From: Ctenosaura bakeri
Taxonomy: Eukaryota > Chordata > Lepidosauria > Squamata > Iguanidae
DNA length: 64,000 nt
Assembly (NCBI GenBank): GCA_948474755.1
Contig: CAOLHI010003132.1
Location: 248,001-312,000 of the forward strand
Direction: 5' to 3'
Part shown: positions 50,301 to 58,013 of the stretch, piece after piece
How the letters are laid out: the number at the start of each line of letters is the position of its first letter
How positions within the stretch are numbered: position 1 is the stretch's first letter
Notes under the pieces: generated by a model
Told to the model about the DNA's origin: nothing
The model's input: the letters and a program-made list of their open reading frames with translations, nothing else
The model's database searches: none
Position numbers and translations under genes: made by a program

Positions 50301-53300
50301 CTCCAAGGTCATAGTCCAAAACTCAAATCACTACACCATGCCAGCTCTCTGGGCAGGGTACACTGTTGAAGATACAAATACAAAAACTGTACGATAAACA
50401 TGACTTAAAAAGCAGAATGCAAAACCATGCTAAAACTGGCAACAGAGAATATTTTAAAACCAGGAGGAATATAAGGCCACTTCTGCTTTACACTAGTGCT
50501 ATTATTCCACTTTCAACATCCTGTGGGATTCTGGAATGTGTAGTTTACTGAGGCCAAAGAGTTCCCTGGTTGAGAATGCTAAACGTCCCTCCCTAAACTG
50601 CAAACCCCAGGATGTGGAAAGCAGAATCATAGCACTGTAACAATGTAGTATGGAAATGGACTAAGAGTTCAAAGACGGAGAAACACTCAAATGGTTCACA
50701 GAATAACCTGCAGAATTTTTTTTTAAAAAAGATCTGCCTGTGACAGAAAGACAACAAATGCAGACACAAGATCAGTCCCTACCCCTAGGGTAGAGCCAGG
50801 GTGCTACTACCAAAAATATCCTGTCTCTCGTAGCCAACCTGATTTGGCAAGAGCACCTTTTCAAAACGAGTTGAGCCAGCTGGTTTAAACAGATCGTGGA
50901 GCTATATGCAGAAGTGTCAGCCACACTTGGATACCAAGAGAACGAAGACCCACTCCTTGATCTTCCCACAGAGTTGGACTTTTGCTTCTGTCTAGTTCCC
51001 AGGTCGGAAAACTAGACCAGTGTCAAAGCACAGGGCTGGATGGGCACAGCTTCAGGTTCAGAAAACCCTTCAGTCAGAAACAACTTGAAGGCACAAACCA
51101 ATATCAAAGAATTCTGTTGTCCTTTAACCAGAGCCAGACGGCAAGTGGTAGCCTAAAAGGCAGTCATTTATCTGTTGCTTCTACTGGAATAGTAGCTGCT
51201 GGACAAGGGATTCTAATCACCATGGAGTCCTGGGTGACTTTTGGTGACTCACTCTCTCCTAGCCTGATCTACCTGACCAGGTTGTTGTAAAGATAAAGCA
51301 AAGAAGGATAAGGAGCCAGATACCCTGCTGCGAACAAACTGGAGGGCAGGCAAGGTACAAATGTAACAAATACATTGTTGTTAGGTACCTTCCGGTCATT
51401 TCCTATTCACGGCATCCCTACGATGAACCTATCACAAGGTTTTCTGGGGCTGACAGTGTGTGATTACGCCCAAAGTCTCCCAGCTGGTTTCCACAGCCAA
51501 GTAGGGAATCAAACCCTGGTCTTTAAGGTTGTAGGCAAACCATTATACCATACCAGGTCTCAACACGGTAGTTCAGGAGGGCAAAGTCATTTTTCACCTG
51601 CAATGATTCTCAATCCCAGGTTTGCAGCTGTTATCAGAGTACAAATTCCAGCATTTCCCGCCAGTACGGCCAACATTCAGGGAACTGTAGTCCAACGGCT
51701 CTGGAGCTCTCAGAAAGCATACATAACCCTGGGATATATAGAAATCTGTGCACAAGTTATCCAAGACCAAGGATTTTAACAACACAGGGCTAAACAAAGA
51801 CCTTGTCAAAAACAGAAAGTTAGTACTCCCATTTTGTAGATGCGGAACACTGAGGCTGAGTGATCAGCAATTCGGAAAAGGCCAAGTATCACAGAGAGCT
51901 GGTATTGTTCAAAACCTTCCTCTAACATCAAACTCCCCTAGGAGACTTAGTGCAAACCATCCAGAAATTCTGTACACTCCATACCACCCCAACCCAGCCC
52001 CTGGAGAAACTGCTTTCCTCTTTGAGCTCAAGTTGGAGCTCTGTCTTGCTGGCCATCATTTTAATACCCTATCTGGGACCTTTTGTTTTTAGCTGTAGCC
52101 CTTACTCAATGTTTGTCAAGGAGCACAAGATAGTCTCTAGAAACTAATGTCACTGCCAAAGCCACCCATGCACTCACCCCTGCTTTTCACATTCAAGCCA
52201 CAAGTTCTTATTTCAAGGAAACGCTCTGCTTGCCCTCTTCAGCTACTATTTTATGGAATAAGAATGGGCAAGTGAAACAAGAACCGACTGGGTGATGCCT
52301 GCCACATCACAAGAAATCAGCATGAAACCTTCCTTCCCCACCCCATTGCATGCCGTTCAATACATTCACTTCTGCTTCCAAAACAGAGAGAGCAAGAAAA
52401 GACAGAAAGAAACCACGAGTTTGGAAAATGTGGCTTGGGCACTCCATATGACCCCCCCACCCCACAAATTGCTGACACCACCGCATCGTTTTTAGAGATT
52501 TTTCTGCCCCAGAGGCAGTGCACATAGATGAAGTGGCCTGCCTTCTGAAATACTTCCCAAAACCAGATTTTTTTTTCCAGCTGAAAAGAGCAACCAGAAG
52601 TGATGTGACATCCGTTCCAGTGTGCCACAATGCACCAATGTGGCCCACTGATGGACAAAAGGATTTCTTTAAAAAAAGCCCTGACCCTTAAGCAATTACC
52701 AATCCTTACGGGCAATCAACAACATTTGTTGTGGTTGTGTGCCTTCAAATCACTTCCAAATTATACCAACCCTAAGGCAAACCTGAAGCTAAGAGTATGT
52801 GACACACCCAGTGAGTTCCTCTGGCCGAATGAGAAACTGAACAGTGGTCTCCAGGGTTGTCATTCAATGCTCAAACCACTACATCATGCTAGGTCGCTAT
52901 TTTCCCATAAAAAGGACTGGTTTTCTAAGCCTCCACACCAGGGATTGACACGCTCATGTTCTCCAGATGTTTTGTATTACAATCCCCACCGATTGTTCCC
53001 AGCTTGGTTAATGGGAAGAGCTTTATGAGTCGTAGTCCTAAATATCCGAAGGCCATTTGGTTGCCAATCTCATCTGTAAACAAGTGAGACATCAGTTAGA
53101 CATCCTATGAACTCCTCAATTGCCTTTTGGGTTTTTTTTGGGGGGGGTGTGGAATAGCTTGGGTCCAGACAATCTAAAAGATTGCCTCTCTCTCTATGAG
53201 TCAGTCCGAGCTTGAAGGTCTTTGGGGAAGGGGTTTCTCTCCATCATAACCCCATTTGGTAAAGACACAGGAGAAAGATTTCTCACTGGCTGCTCCCAAG

Positions 53301-56300
53301 CGGTATTTTTTCCAGCTGCAAGCAAAAACCTTTTTATTTCAGGAGACCTTCAAGTTTTTTTTTAATTACAGGGAGAAGGGTACTTGCAAGCGGTGTGCTG
53401 GGTTTGTATTTTGTTTCTTCCCAACTATGTTCTAAATTTGAAACTGTTTTTAACCATGTGTGTTTAATCCGATTGCTGTTTATCGTTTTGTTTAACTTTT
53501 GCAAAATAAGATTATTTAGCTATTTTTTTCCCCCCTTCAGTTAGTGTAAATAGTTTTGGGTCCCACACCAGGAGAAAAGCAGGGTCTACATTGAATCACT
53601 GGATGAATGAACATGCAAATATACAAACAAACACTTTGTCCAGCTCCCAAATAGTTGTGCATTCCAGTTCTAAGGCGCTCAAGCTGGTGCTCATATTTCT
53701 TAAATAAAAATCTCATTGTTATCAAAATCTTAGGCAATCCTGCTATCAAAAACAGGGCTATGAAATAGACTAAATAGCAGGATCTAATCCAGAAGTTTCC
53801 AAACTTGGCTCTCCAGACATTGCTGGGCTACAACTCCCAGAATTCTCAGCCAGCATGATCACAGACTATGGGAGTTGTAGTTCTACAAGAAACTGGAGAT
53901 CCAATTTGAGAACTACTGAGCCAATCCCATAGTGTCTCCCCGCCACATATATTTGAGGAGCCCATGGGCAATGTGCACGGACAAAGGTCACAGATATTGC
54001 CCCCCACCACTGAGACTTAGAGAGCTGGGTATGTTTAGTCTGCAGAAGAGAAGGCTAAGAGGGGACATGATAGCCATGTTTAAATATTTGAAGGGATGCC
54101 ACGTAGAGGAGGGAGAAGGCTTGTTTTCTGCTGCTCCAGAGACCAGGACAAGGAGCAATGGATTCAAGCTGCGGGAAAGGAGATTCCACCTGAACCTCAG
54201 GAGGAACTTCCTGACAGTCAGGGCTGTACGGCAATGGAATCTGCTGCCTCGGAGTGTAGTGGAGTCTCCTTCCTTGGAGGTTTTTAAGCAAAGGCTTGAT
54301 GGCCATCTGTTGGGATTGCTTTGAGGGTGTTCCTGCATGGCAGGGGGTTGGACTGGATGGCCCCTGGGGTCTCTTCCAACTCTACATTTTTATGATTCTA
54401 TGATTCTATATTTAGGGGAACACCACTTATGCTTTCAGTTTCAGTTTCAGCATCATGTAACCCTGTCTGTACAGGTGCTTTCAAGTCACCTCTTGACTTG
54501 TGGTGACCTCATGAATTTCTTAGGCAAGGAATACTCAGATGTTTTGGTCAGTTCCTTCCTCTGAAATACAACCTTAGACCCTAAAGACACCAGATCCCTT
54601 CTGATCTTAGAAGCTAAGCAAGGTCAGCCCTGGTTAATACTTGGATGAGAGACTGCCAATGAATTCCAGGCTATATTTCAGAGAAAGAAACCACGTCTTA
54701 GGATTCCTTGCCTAAGAAAACCTGATGAAATCCATGGGTTGCTGTAAGTCAATGGGTGACTTGAAGGCACAAAACCACACAATTTTAACCGAATAAGCAA
54801 AGAGCAGGAGCCAGTGTAGTGGTGTGAGCGCCTGATTAGGACTCTAGGGAACAAGTTCAAACCTCCACTCAGCCAGGGAAAACCACTGGTTGAACCTTGG
54901 GCAGGTCACACTCTCTCAGCCTCAGAGGAAGGCAAGAATAAATCTCCTCTGGACAAATCTTGCCAAGAAAACCCCATAATAGGTTCACTTTAGGGTTGCC
55001 GTACGTTGGAAACAAAGGCACACAACCACAACGAAAAGAAAGAAATGGTACACGGACTTTTCCAAACTGCTTTCCAATATCGGGAAACTGAGATCTGGGA
55101 AGAATATCTGGAATATCTGGCACGGGAAATCCAAGAGCTCTTAGCACAAGAGACCCAAAAAACACCAGAAATATTTCACGAAGAAGCTCTTTCGCAAGCT
55201 GCAAAGGTCTGCAGGGGAAGGAAAGACCCAAAAGAGATGATGATGATGATGATGATGATAATTCCTCAACCATCCAGTTTGCTTAAAGTATCCTGAATTT
55301 TTGTTTGTTCTTCTGGAGAATTTGCACTCCGGGCTTGCAGCCTAACTGCCCTTCACACACACACAGGCCACTTCCACACTACACTCTTATAGTGCGATTA
55401 TTCCACTTCCAGCATCCTATGGAATCCTGGGGTTTGCAGTTTCGGGAGGGGCCGGCCGGCCCCTCCCGAAACTGCAAACCCCAGGATTCCATAGGATGTT
55501 GAAAGTGGAATAATCGCACTATAAGAGTGTAGTGCGGAAATGGCCACAGCTTGGACAAAGTACTTCCCACCCCCCATGTCTTCCTCTCCTAGAATCTGCC
55601 CCCCAGTGTAACTTTCCCCAGCGCTGTCCACTCGTACATGGGATGCGTACACTAAAAATGCGCACAAGCCACTGATAAGAGTACAGAAAGAGAAAGCACT
55701 TCTTGCTGCAAATAACAGAGAAAAACAAAATGGATTTTTTTAAAAATAAGGAAGGAGATGGCTTAACTTTCCCAAAACTGAGCACTGAGTTCTGGGGTAG
55801 CGGGGATGAGGAAGTAAAAATCTGATTCATTCTTTGCCAAATCTGGAATCCTATTGCTTTTTTTTTTCCCCCTTTTCTTTTAAATACAGCTGACAAGACA
55901 CAAAACCCATTCATCATTTCCAGCAGCAAAGGAGGAAGAAAAAGTCAGGCTTGATTGTCACTCGGATCATCTTCGGTGCTTCTTGTCTTTTGGTTTCCCC
56001 ACTTTTTTTGGACTTCAGCTCCCAGAATTTCTGACCCTTCATCCGGCTGGGGCTCCTGGGAGCCGAAGGCCAAAATCTATTGGAGAAACCAAAGGGTGAA
56101 ACCCCCCAGCTTGAAGTAATAATACCACTTTATTCCGCTTTGGTTAGACCTCACCTGGAATACTGTGTCCAGTAATGGAAACCACAGTTCAGGAAGGATA
56201 TTGATAAGCTGGAACGGGTCCAGAGGAGGGAGACCAAAATGGTAAAGGGTCTGGAAGCCTATGAGGAGCAGCTTAGGGAGCTGGGAATGTTTGGCCTGAC

Positions 56301-57585
56301 AAAAAGAAGGTTAAGAAGTGGCATGATAGCCATGTTTAAATATTTGAAGGGATGTCATGGAGCAAGCTCGTTTTCTGCTGCTCCAGAAACTAGGACGCGG
56401 AGCAGTGGATTCATACGGCAGGAAAAGAGATTTCACCTAAACATCAGGAAGAACTTCCTGACAGTGGGAGTCATCTGACAGTGGAATAGGCTACCCTGGA
56501 GTGTGGTGGAGTCTCTTCTTTGGAGGTTTTTAAGCAGAGGCTGGATGGCCATTTGCTGGGGGGGGGGTGCTCTGAGTGTTTGTTCCTGCATGGCAGGGGG
56601 TTGGACTCGGCCATCGTGGCCTCTTCCAACTCTACGTTTCTATGATTCGATGGCCATTTCTGCACTAGATCGTTATAGAATCATAGAAATGTAGAGTTGG
56701 AAGAGACCCCAGGGGCCATCCAGTCCAACCCCCTCCCATGCAGGAACACCCTCAAAGCCCTCCTGACAGATGGCCATCCAGCCTCTGCTTAAAAACCTCC
56801 AAGGAAGGAGACTCCACTACACTCCCAGGCAGCAGATTCCACTGCCGGACAGCCCTGACTGTCAGGAAGTTCTTCCTGAGGTTCAGGTGGAATCTCCTTT
56901 CCTGCAGCTTGAATCCATTGCTCCTTGTCCTGGTCTCTGGAGCAGCAGAAAACAAGCCCTCTCCCTCCTCTACGTGGCATCCCTTCAAATATTTAAACAT
57001 GGCTGTCATGTCCCCCGAAGGCCCCTCCCTAAACTGCAAACCCCAGGATTCCATGGGATGTTGAAAGTGGAATCATCGCGCTATAACAGTCTAGTGCAGA
57101 AATGGTCTAGGACTTCACCCCACCCTACTCCTTCCAAATCCTGTTGCTTCTGTTGGGAACTGGGGGGAGAATTCAATCGGGACCCCTAACGCCCCCCTTG
57201 CCCTCCCTCCAAAGTAACTTCCCTACATCCAAAGGAGCGCACCCCCTTCGCCCCCCTCCCCCGCCCCCCCCCCTTTCCATGTGCTGTAGGACTAAACTTT
57301 TACTGGCCGCTCGATCTCAGGAGAAAAGACCCCCTAAGCCCCCTCCCTCCACGAACCCCCCCATTTCACCCCTCCCCCGCCGCTTCCGAACCCCGATCGC
57401 CCCCCCCGATCCTTACCTGCCCCGGGGCCGGTGGCGGGGTAGGGATAGGGCGGCGGCGGATGGAAACCCGGCGGCTGCGGGGCAGGGATGGCCCCGTAGT
57501 TGTTCGGCCCGTACTCGTAGGCTCCGGCCGGGCCGGCGGGGCTGTACGCCGGGGGTCTGTCCTGGAGGAGGGGTTTGCTGTCCAT
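32186..57585 (-). CDS. BRI3: BRI3 (brain protein I3), complete coding region, 3 exons
   Basis: Spliced CDS 57585-57417, 42246-42129, 32318-32186 (169+118+133 nt) = 139 residues plus stop; human BRI3 is 125. Phases 1 and 2 match across the introns. Start [14 protein letters not shown] has a PPxY motif (residues 11-14) and sits in a strong Kozak context (GACCATGG). The N-terminal half is Pro/Tyr-rich ([10 protein letters not shown]). Next come [10 protein letters not shown] with a CxxC at 92-95, a single hydrophobic segment at about 104-126, and [13 protein letters not shown] with the second CxxC at 131-134. The paired CxxC motifs flanking a membrane segment are typical of the BRI3 family, small lysosomal/endosomal membrane proteins. 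The start lies in a CpG island. Converges with BAIAP2L1, as in mammals. Recognition is secure; a precise molecular role is not established. Confidence 0.96.
32341..32450 (-). mobile_element. SINE/LINE tail fragment, BRI3 intron 2
   Basis: On the - strand: AAGCTGCCTTGAGACCCAGA, TAGGGAGAAAGATGGAATAT, AAATAAACATAA. Typical squamate LINE-derived tail, starting about 23 bases from the exon 3 acceptor. Confidence 0.65.
32490..33215 (-). mobile_element. L2-clade LINE, 3' fragment with reverse-transcriptase remnants
   Basis: On the - strand, with frameshifts, one reads in order [30 protein letters not shown] (the YxDD polymerase motif), [14 protein letters not shown], then [16 protein letters not shown] tail with GGATGTAAATTGAATAAAC follows. 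This order is that of an L2/Rex-like ORF2 C-terminus. Broken by stops and indels, so inactive. Antisense to BAIAP2L1 and sense to BRI3. Confidence 0.75.
33216..40466. other. BRI3 intron 2, mostly unclassified
   Basis: No coding exon recognised. Possible dispersed-repeat pieces at 34610-34680 and 38700-39110 share CACAAATTTGATTATTCG-like ends in opposite orientation. 35760-36480 carries a donor-like TTACAGGTAAGCAACC module. 40240-40360 and 37990-38120 are diverged imperfect palindromes (CTCCAGAT...ATCTAGAGG type). Remaining sequence is unremarkable. Confidence 0.45.
38700..39110. repeat. Candidate dispersed repeat with related ends
   Basis: Ends near AACCACAAATATTAAAATG and CACAAATAATCAAATCTGTG. 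A single related end occurs at 34610-34680 (CACAAATTTGATTATTCGTA) in inverse orientation. Probably a non-autonomous DNA transposon; unclassified. Confidence 0.35.
40467..40580 (+). mobile_element. Diverged tRNA-like SINE fragment
   Basis: Order resembles a SINE head (GGTAGAATAATGAAGAATG, GGATCCAGGTTCCAAGTCC) with a decayed B box. Low certainty. Confidence 0.35.
40586..40779. mobile_element. Foldback MITE, asymmetric type, TSD AAA
   Basis: Ends GACCATTTCTGCAC and GGGCGGAAATGGCC, flanked by AAA on both sides (40583-40585, 40780-40782). Internal TTCTAAGCGCCCCTCCCTAA separates the arms. 194 bases. Confidence 0.85.
40859..40917. repeat. Perfect 17-bp inverted repeat (hairpin)
   Basis: GAGTTAACATATTTGCT at 40859-40875 and its exact reverse complement at 40901-40917, 25-base loop. 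Not part of the MITE family. Confidence 0.9.
42129..42246 (-). CDS. BRI3: BRI3 exon 2
   Basis: Acceptor ...cccctcctag, completes Gly, then [24 protein letters not shown] and [10 protein letters not shown]; donor gtatga, phase 2. Ends with the first CxxC, as in human. Confidence 0.95.
42831..42933. mobile_element. Foldback MITE, internally deleted
   Basis: Left end GACCGTTTCTGCACTACAC, right arm CCATAGGATGTTGAAAGTGG through TCTAGTGCGGAAAT. Most of the left arm is lost. Followed at 42960 by a second stray end (ACATTTCCGCACTACACTG). Confidence 0.7.
43391..43410. repeat. (AC)n microsatellite
   Basis: Short AC run in BRI3 intron 1. Confidence 0.85.
43650..43800 (-). mobile_element. LINE/SINE tail fragment
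   Basis: On the - strand: GACCTGCCCTGAGATCTTAA, GGCTGGGATATAAATATTGC. Same kind of tail as 32341-32450. Confidence 0.55.
44016..44400. mobile_element. Foldback MITE, asymmetric, split by a nested copy
   Basis: Outer copy: left part 44016-44194 (GGCCATTTCCGCACTACAC ... AACAGCACTAT), right part 44375-44400 (TATAACAGAACAGTGTGGAA then ATGATC). The palindromic copy 44195-44374 is inserted at its TAT. Confidence 0.85.
44195..44374. mobile_element. Foldback MITE, palindromic, nested, TSD TAT
   Basis: 180 bases, ends GGCCATTTCCACAC and GTGCAGAAATGGCC; arms fold about the centre GGAGGGGCCGGCTGGCCCCTC. TAT at 44192-44194 and 44375-44377. The interrupted site in the outer copy reads GCACTATAAC, so the duplication is exactly 3 bases. 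Confidence 0.92.
44640..44735 (-). mobile_element. 5S-derived SINE fragment, antisense
   Basis: TTCTTCTGAAATATGGCCTA and CAGCACCTGGTGTCCGTTGG are the reverse complement of the 5S 3' end plus the start of the SINE body. Confidence 0.6.
44785..44957 (-). mobile_element. 5S rRNA-derived SINE, antisense
   Basis: On the - strand, 44957-44866 resembles 5S rRNA: GAAGCTAAGCAGGGTTAGTA, CTTGGGTGAGAGACTGCC, with the internal A and C boxes. The body follows: TATTTCAGAGCAAAATCACC, CCTTGGCTAAGAAAGCCCG, GAAATTCATGAGGTCACC. Similar to the 5S-Sauria SINE class of squamates. Not a functional 5S gene: the head is truncated and fused. Confidence 0.85.
45390..45472 (+). mobile_element. CR1 LINE 3' tail
   Basis: CCTGCATGGCAAAGGGTTGG, ACTCAATGGCCCTTGTGGTC, then the TATGATTCTATGATTCTGTG octamer tail. 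Confidence 0.85.
45497..45676. mobile_element. Foldback MITE, palindromic
   Basis: 180 bases, ends GGCCATTTCCGCACTAGCC and GGCTAGTGCGGAAATGGTC. Arms pair almost perfectly (ATCCTCTGGCATCCTGGGG with its complement) around GGGGCCAGCCGGCCCC. TSD not clear (TAG/TAT). Confidence 0.9.
46108..46325 (-). mobile_element. tRNA-derived SINE, second squamate family, antisense
   Basis: On the - strand: TGGTGGAGCAGTGACTAAAT, B box AGTTCAATCC, GGTTGACTCAGCCTTCCATC, GTACCCAGCTTGTTGGGGGC, GTAAACCGCTTAGAGAGC. Common squamate SINE. Forms an inverted pair with 47940-48160. Confidence 0.85.
47270..47390. mobile_element. Degraded foldback MITE remnant
   Basis: CATCCCAGGATTCCACAGGA and CTGCTATAACGGAGTAGTGT resemble the right arm of the family; much decayed. 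Confidence 0.4.
47730..47795 (+). repeat. Dispersed repeat tail
   Basis: GGAAACTTGTGCTAGAATGA and CTTAAGGTGCCACAGAACTC match the tail also seen at 16370-16455. Confidence 0.55.
47940..48160 (+). mobile_element. tRNA-derived SINE, second squamate family
   Basis: AAGCAGTAGTGCAGCCACAA, B box AGTTCAATCC, TTGACTCAGCCTTCCATCC, GTACCCAGCTTGTTGGGGGC, GTAAACCGCTTGGAGAGC, AAGCGGTATAGAAATACAC. Sense copy of the element at 46108-46325. Confidence 0.85.
48680..48790. repeat. Imperfect-palindrome repeat (hAT-MITE-like)
   Basis: GGACTGCAAGTCCCATTGAC pairs with AATGGGAACTGCAGCCCAAC. Similar pieces at 51600-51705, 52937-53050, 53786-53920, 56005-56090, 59215-59300, 61170-61270 and 63270-63395 share ACTACAACTCCCA-like arms. 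Confidence 0.5.
49355..49575 (+). mobile_element. tRNA-derived SINE with intact B box
   Basis: B box GGTTCGAATCC (49396-49406) fits the tRNA consensus exactly. Then CACTGGGTGACTCTGGACAA, CTCTCAGCCTCAGAGGAAAA, GCCAAGAAACCCTCATTATA, GATATGACCTGAAAGCACAA. Confidence 0.88.
49885..50100 (+). mobile_element. tRNA-derived SINE
   Basis: ATAGTGGTTCGAGCACTGGA, CCACTGGGTGACCTTGGGCA, CTCTCTCAGCCTCAGAGGGA, GTAAGTCAGAAATGACCTGA. Followed 60 bases later by an inverted copy. Confidence 0.87.
50160..50350 (-). mobile_element. tRNA-derived SINE, antisense
   Basis: GTGTGCCTTCAAGTCCTTTC, TTTTCTGGGGCTGAGAGTGT, ending AAATCACTACACCATGCCAG. Tail-to-tail with the copy at 49885-50100. Confidence 0.87.
50475..50661. 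mobile_element. Foldback MITE, asymmetric, TSD TAA
   Basis: Ends GGCCACTTCTGC and TATGGAAATGGAC, flanked by TAA at 50472-50474 and 50662-50664. Inner part GAGGCCAAAGAGTTCCCTGG. Confidence 0.83.
51226..51370 (+). mobile_element. Sauria-type SINE fragment
   Basis: GTGACTCACTCTCTCCTAGC, CTGATCTACCTGACCAGG, TTGTTGTAAAGATAAAGCA: the LINE-tailed SINE order (acctcacagggttgttgtgaggataaa), diverged. Confidence 0.55.
51375..51562 (-). mobile_element. tRNA-derived SINE, antisense
   Basis: ACCTTCCGGTCATTTCCTAT, TTTTCTGGGGCTGACAGTGT, AATCAAACCCTGGTCTTTAA, ending at the tRNA head. Diverged. Confidence 0.8.
52725..52900 (-). mobile_element. tRNA-derived SINE, antisense, diverged
   Basis: GTGTGCCTTCAAATCACTTC, GAAGCTAAGAGTATGTGACA, GCTCAAACCACTACATCATG. 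Confidence 0.78.
53786..53920. repeat. Inverted-repeat MITE-like element
   Basis: Outer arms TTTCCAAACTTGGC and CCAATTTGAGAACT and inner arms ACTACAACTCCCA-type (GGGCTACAACTCCCAGAATT / TATGGGAGTTGTAGTTCTAC). Likely a non-autonomous hAT element. Confidence 0.55.
54003..54411 (+). mobile_element. CR1 LINE 3' end with open C-terminal frame
   Basis: Frame up to 54324 reads [67 protein letters not shown]. Ends in the octamer tail TATGATTCTATGATTCTATA. Sense orientation on + (antisense to BRI3). Confidence 0.9.
54470..54576 (-). mobile_element. 5S-derived SINE body, antisense, headless
   Basis: TGCTTTCAAGTCACCTCTTG, CTCATGAATTTCTTAGGCAA, CTTCCTCTGAAATACAACC is the reverse complement of the body that follows at 54673-54770. 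Confidence 0.7.
54577..54770 (+). mobile_element. 5S rRNA-derived SINE
   Basis: Head 54577-54672: CTGATCTTAGAAGCTAAGCA, AGGTCAGCCCTGGTTAATAC, TTGGATGAGAGACTGCCAAT, matching 5S rRNA internal-promoter regions. Body: TATTTCAGAGAAAGAAACCA, CCTTGCCTAAGAAAACCTGA, GGGTGACTTGAAGGCACA. Confidence 0.85.
54807..55032 (+). mobile_element. tRNA-derived SINE
   Basis: GAGCCAGTGTAGTGGTGTGA, CTCTCTCAGCCTCAGAGGAA, GCCAAGAAAACCCCATAATA, and an end in GGCACACAACCACAACG. Confidence 0.87.
55236..55260. repeat. (GAT)n microsatellite
   Basis: About eight GAT units in BRI3 intron 1. Confidence 0.9.
55366..55545. mobile_element. Foldback MITE, palindromic, TSD ACA
   Basis: 180 bases, ends GGCCACTTCCACACTACACTC and GAGTGTAGTGCGGAAATGGCC; centre GGGGCCGGCCGGCCCC. 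ACA at 55363-55365 and 55546-55548. Left flank is a CA run. Confidence 0.9.
56115..56651 (+). mobile_element. CR1 LINE 3' end
   Basis: GACCTCACCTGGAATACTGT, CGGGTCCAGAGGAGGGAGAC, then [28 protein letters not shown], and the tail TACGTTTCTATGATTCGATG. Frame partly broken near 56478. Confidence 0.88.
56652..57107. mobile_element. Foldback MITE interrupted by an inverted CR1 end
   Basis: Left piece 56652-56678 (GGCCATTTCTGCACTAG ... GTTATAG) and right piece about 57017-57107 (CCCTCCCTAAACTGCAAACC ... AGTGCAGAAATGGTC). Much of the left arm is missing, so the CR1 insertion went with a deletion or struck a shortened copy. Confidence 0.75.
56679..57016 (-). mobile_element. CR1 LINE 3' end, antisense, inside a MITE
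   Basis: + strand starts AATCATAGAAATGTAGAGTT. The - strand frame carries [57 protein letters not shown]. Head-on with the + strand CR1 end 28 bases away. Confidence 0.88.
57417..57585 (-). CDS. BRI3: BRI3 exon 1 (coding part)
   Basis: ATG at 57585-57583, 56 codons plus one base, donor gtaagg (phase 1). Encodes the Pro-rich cytosolic N-terminus with PPAY, the conserved YGAIPAP and PPPPYPYP. Very GC-rich, inside the CpG island. Confidence 0.95.
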
Positions 57586-58013
57586 GGTCCTCAGGCGGCA
57601 GCGGGAGTTGGGCGGCGGCGGCGAGGCGGAGGCTCGCCCTTAAACGGCCCCGGGAGGCGACCGGCCGCCGAGGGAGTTGGGGAGTCTACGAGCCGGGGAG
57701 GGAAAAGCGCCCCGGGAGGGTCGCCCGACGCCCCGCGGCCGCACCCCCGCCCCGTTCCCCGGGCAGAAAGCGAGCAAGGCACCGCCTCGGCAGCCGCAGC
57801 ATGGAGGATCGCCGGCGGCGGCGGCGGCGCGGGGGTGGGTCCCTCGGCCCCGCCCCCGGAGGAACCCGCCCGCTCCCCCGCCAGGCGGCCAGGCAGGAAG
57901 CGCCCAGCCAGCCAAACGCCGGGAAGGAGGCGGGCGGGCGGGCGGCGGCGGCGGAGACAACGTGCTCTCCCTCTCTCCGGGCTGCTGCGCCCCGGCCGGT
58001 CACAAGACTCGGG

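Larger units (their letters stand above)
42247..57416. other. BRI3 intron 1
   Basis: 15.2-kb intron packed with repeats: foldback MITEs, CR1 ends, tRNA- and 5S-derived SINEs, listed separately. No further coding exon recognised. Stretches 46330-47250, 48170-48600 and 53050-53780 hold no recognised element. Confidence 0.6.

Noticed and set aside
51375..52715. Cluster of 110-134-codon frames on both strands
   Set aside because: They read through SINE sequence and low-complexity DNA; no family resemblance.
54577..54672. Possible 5S rRNA gene
   Set aside because: Only part of the 5S sequence is present, with many differences, and it is fused to a SINE body; no Pol III T-run follows the head. 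Same for 44866-44957.
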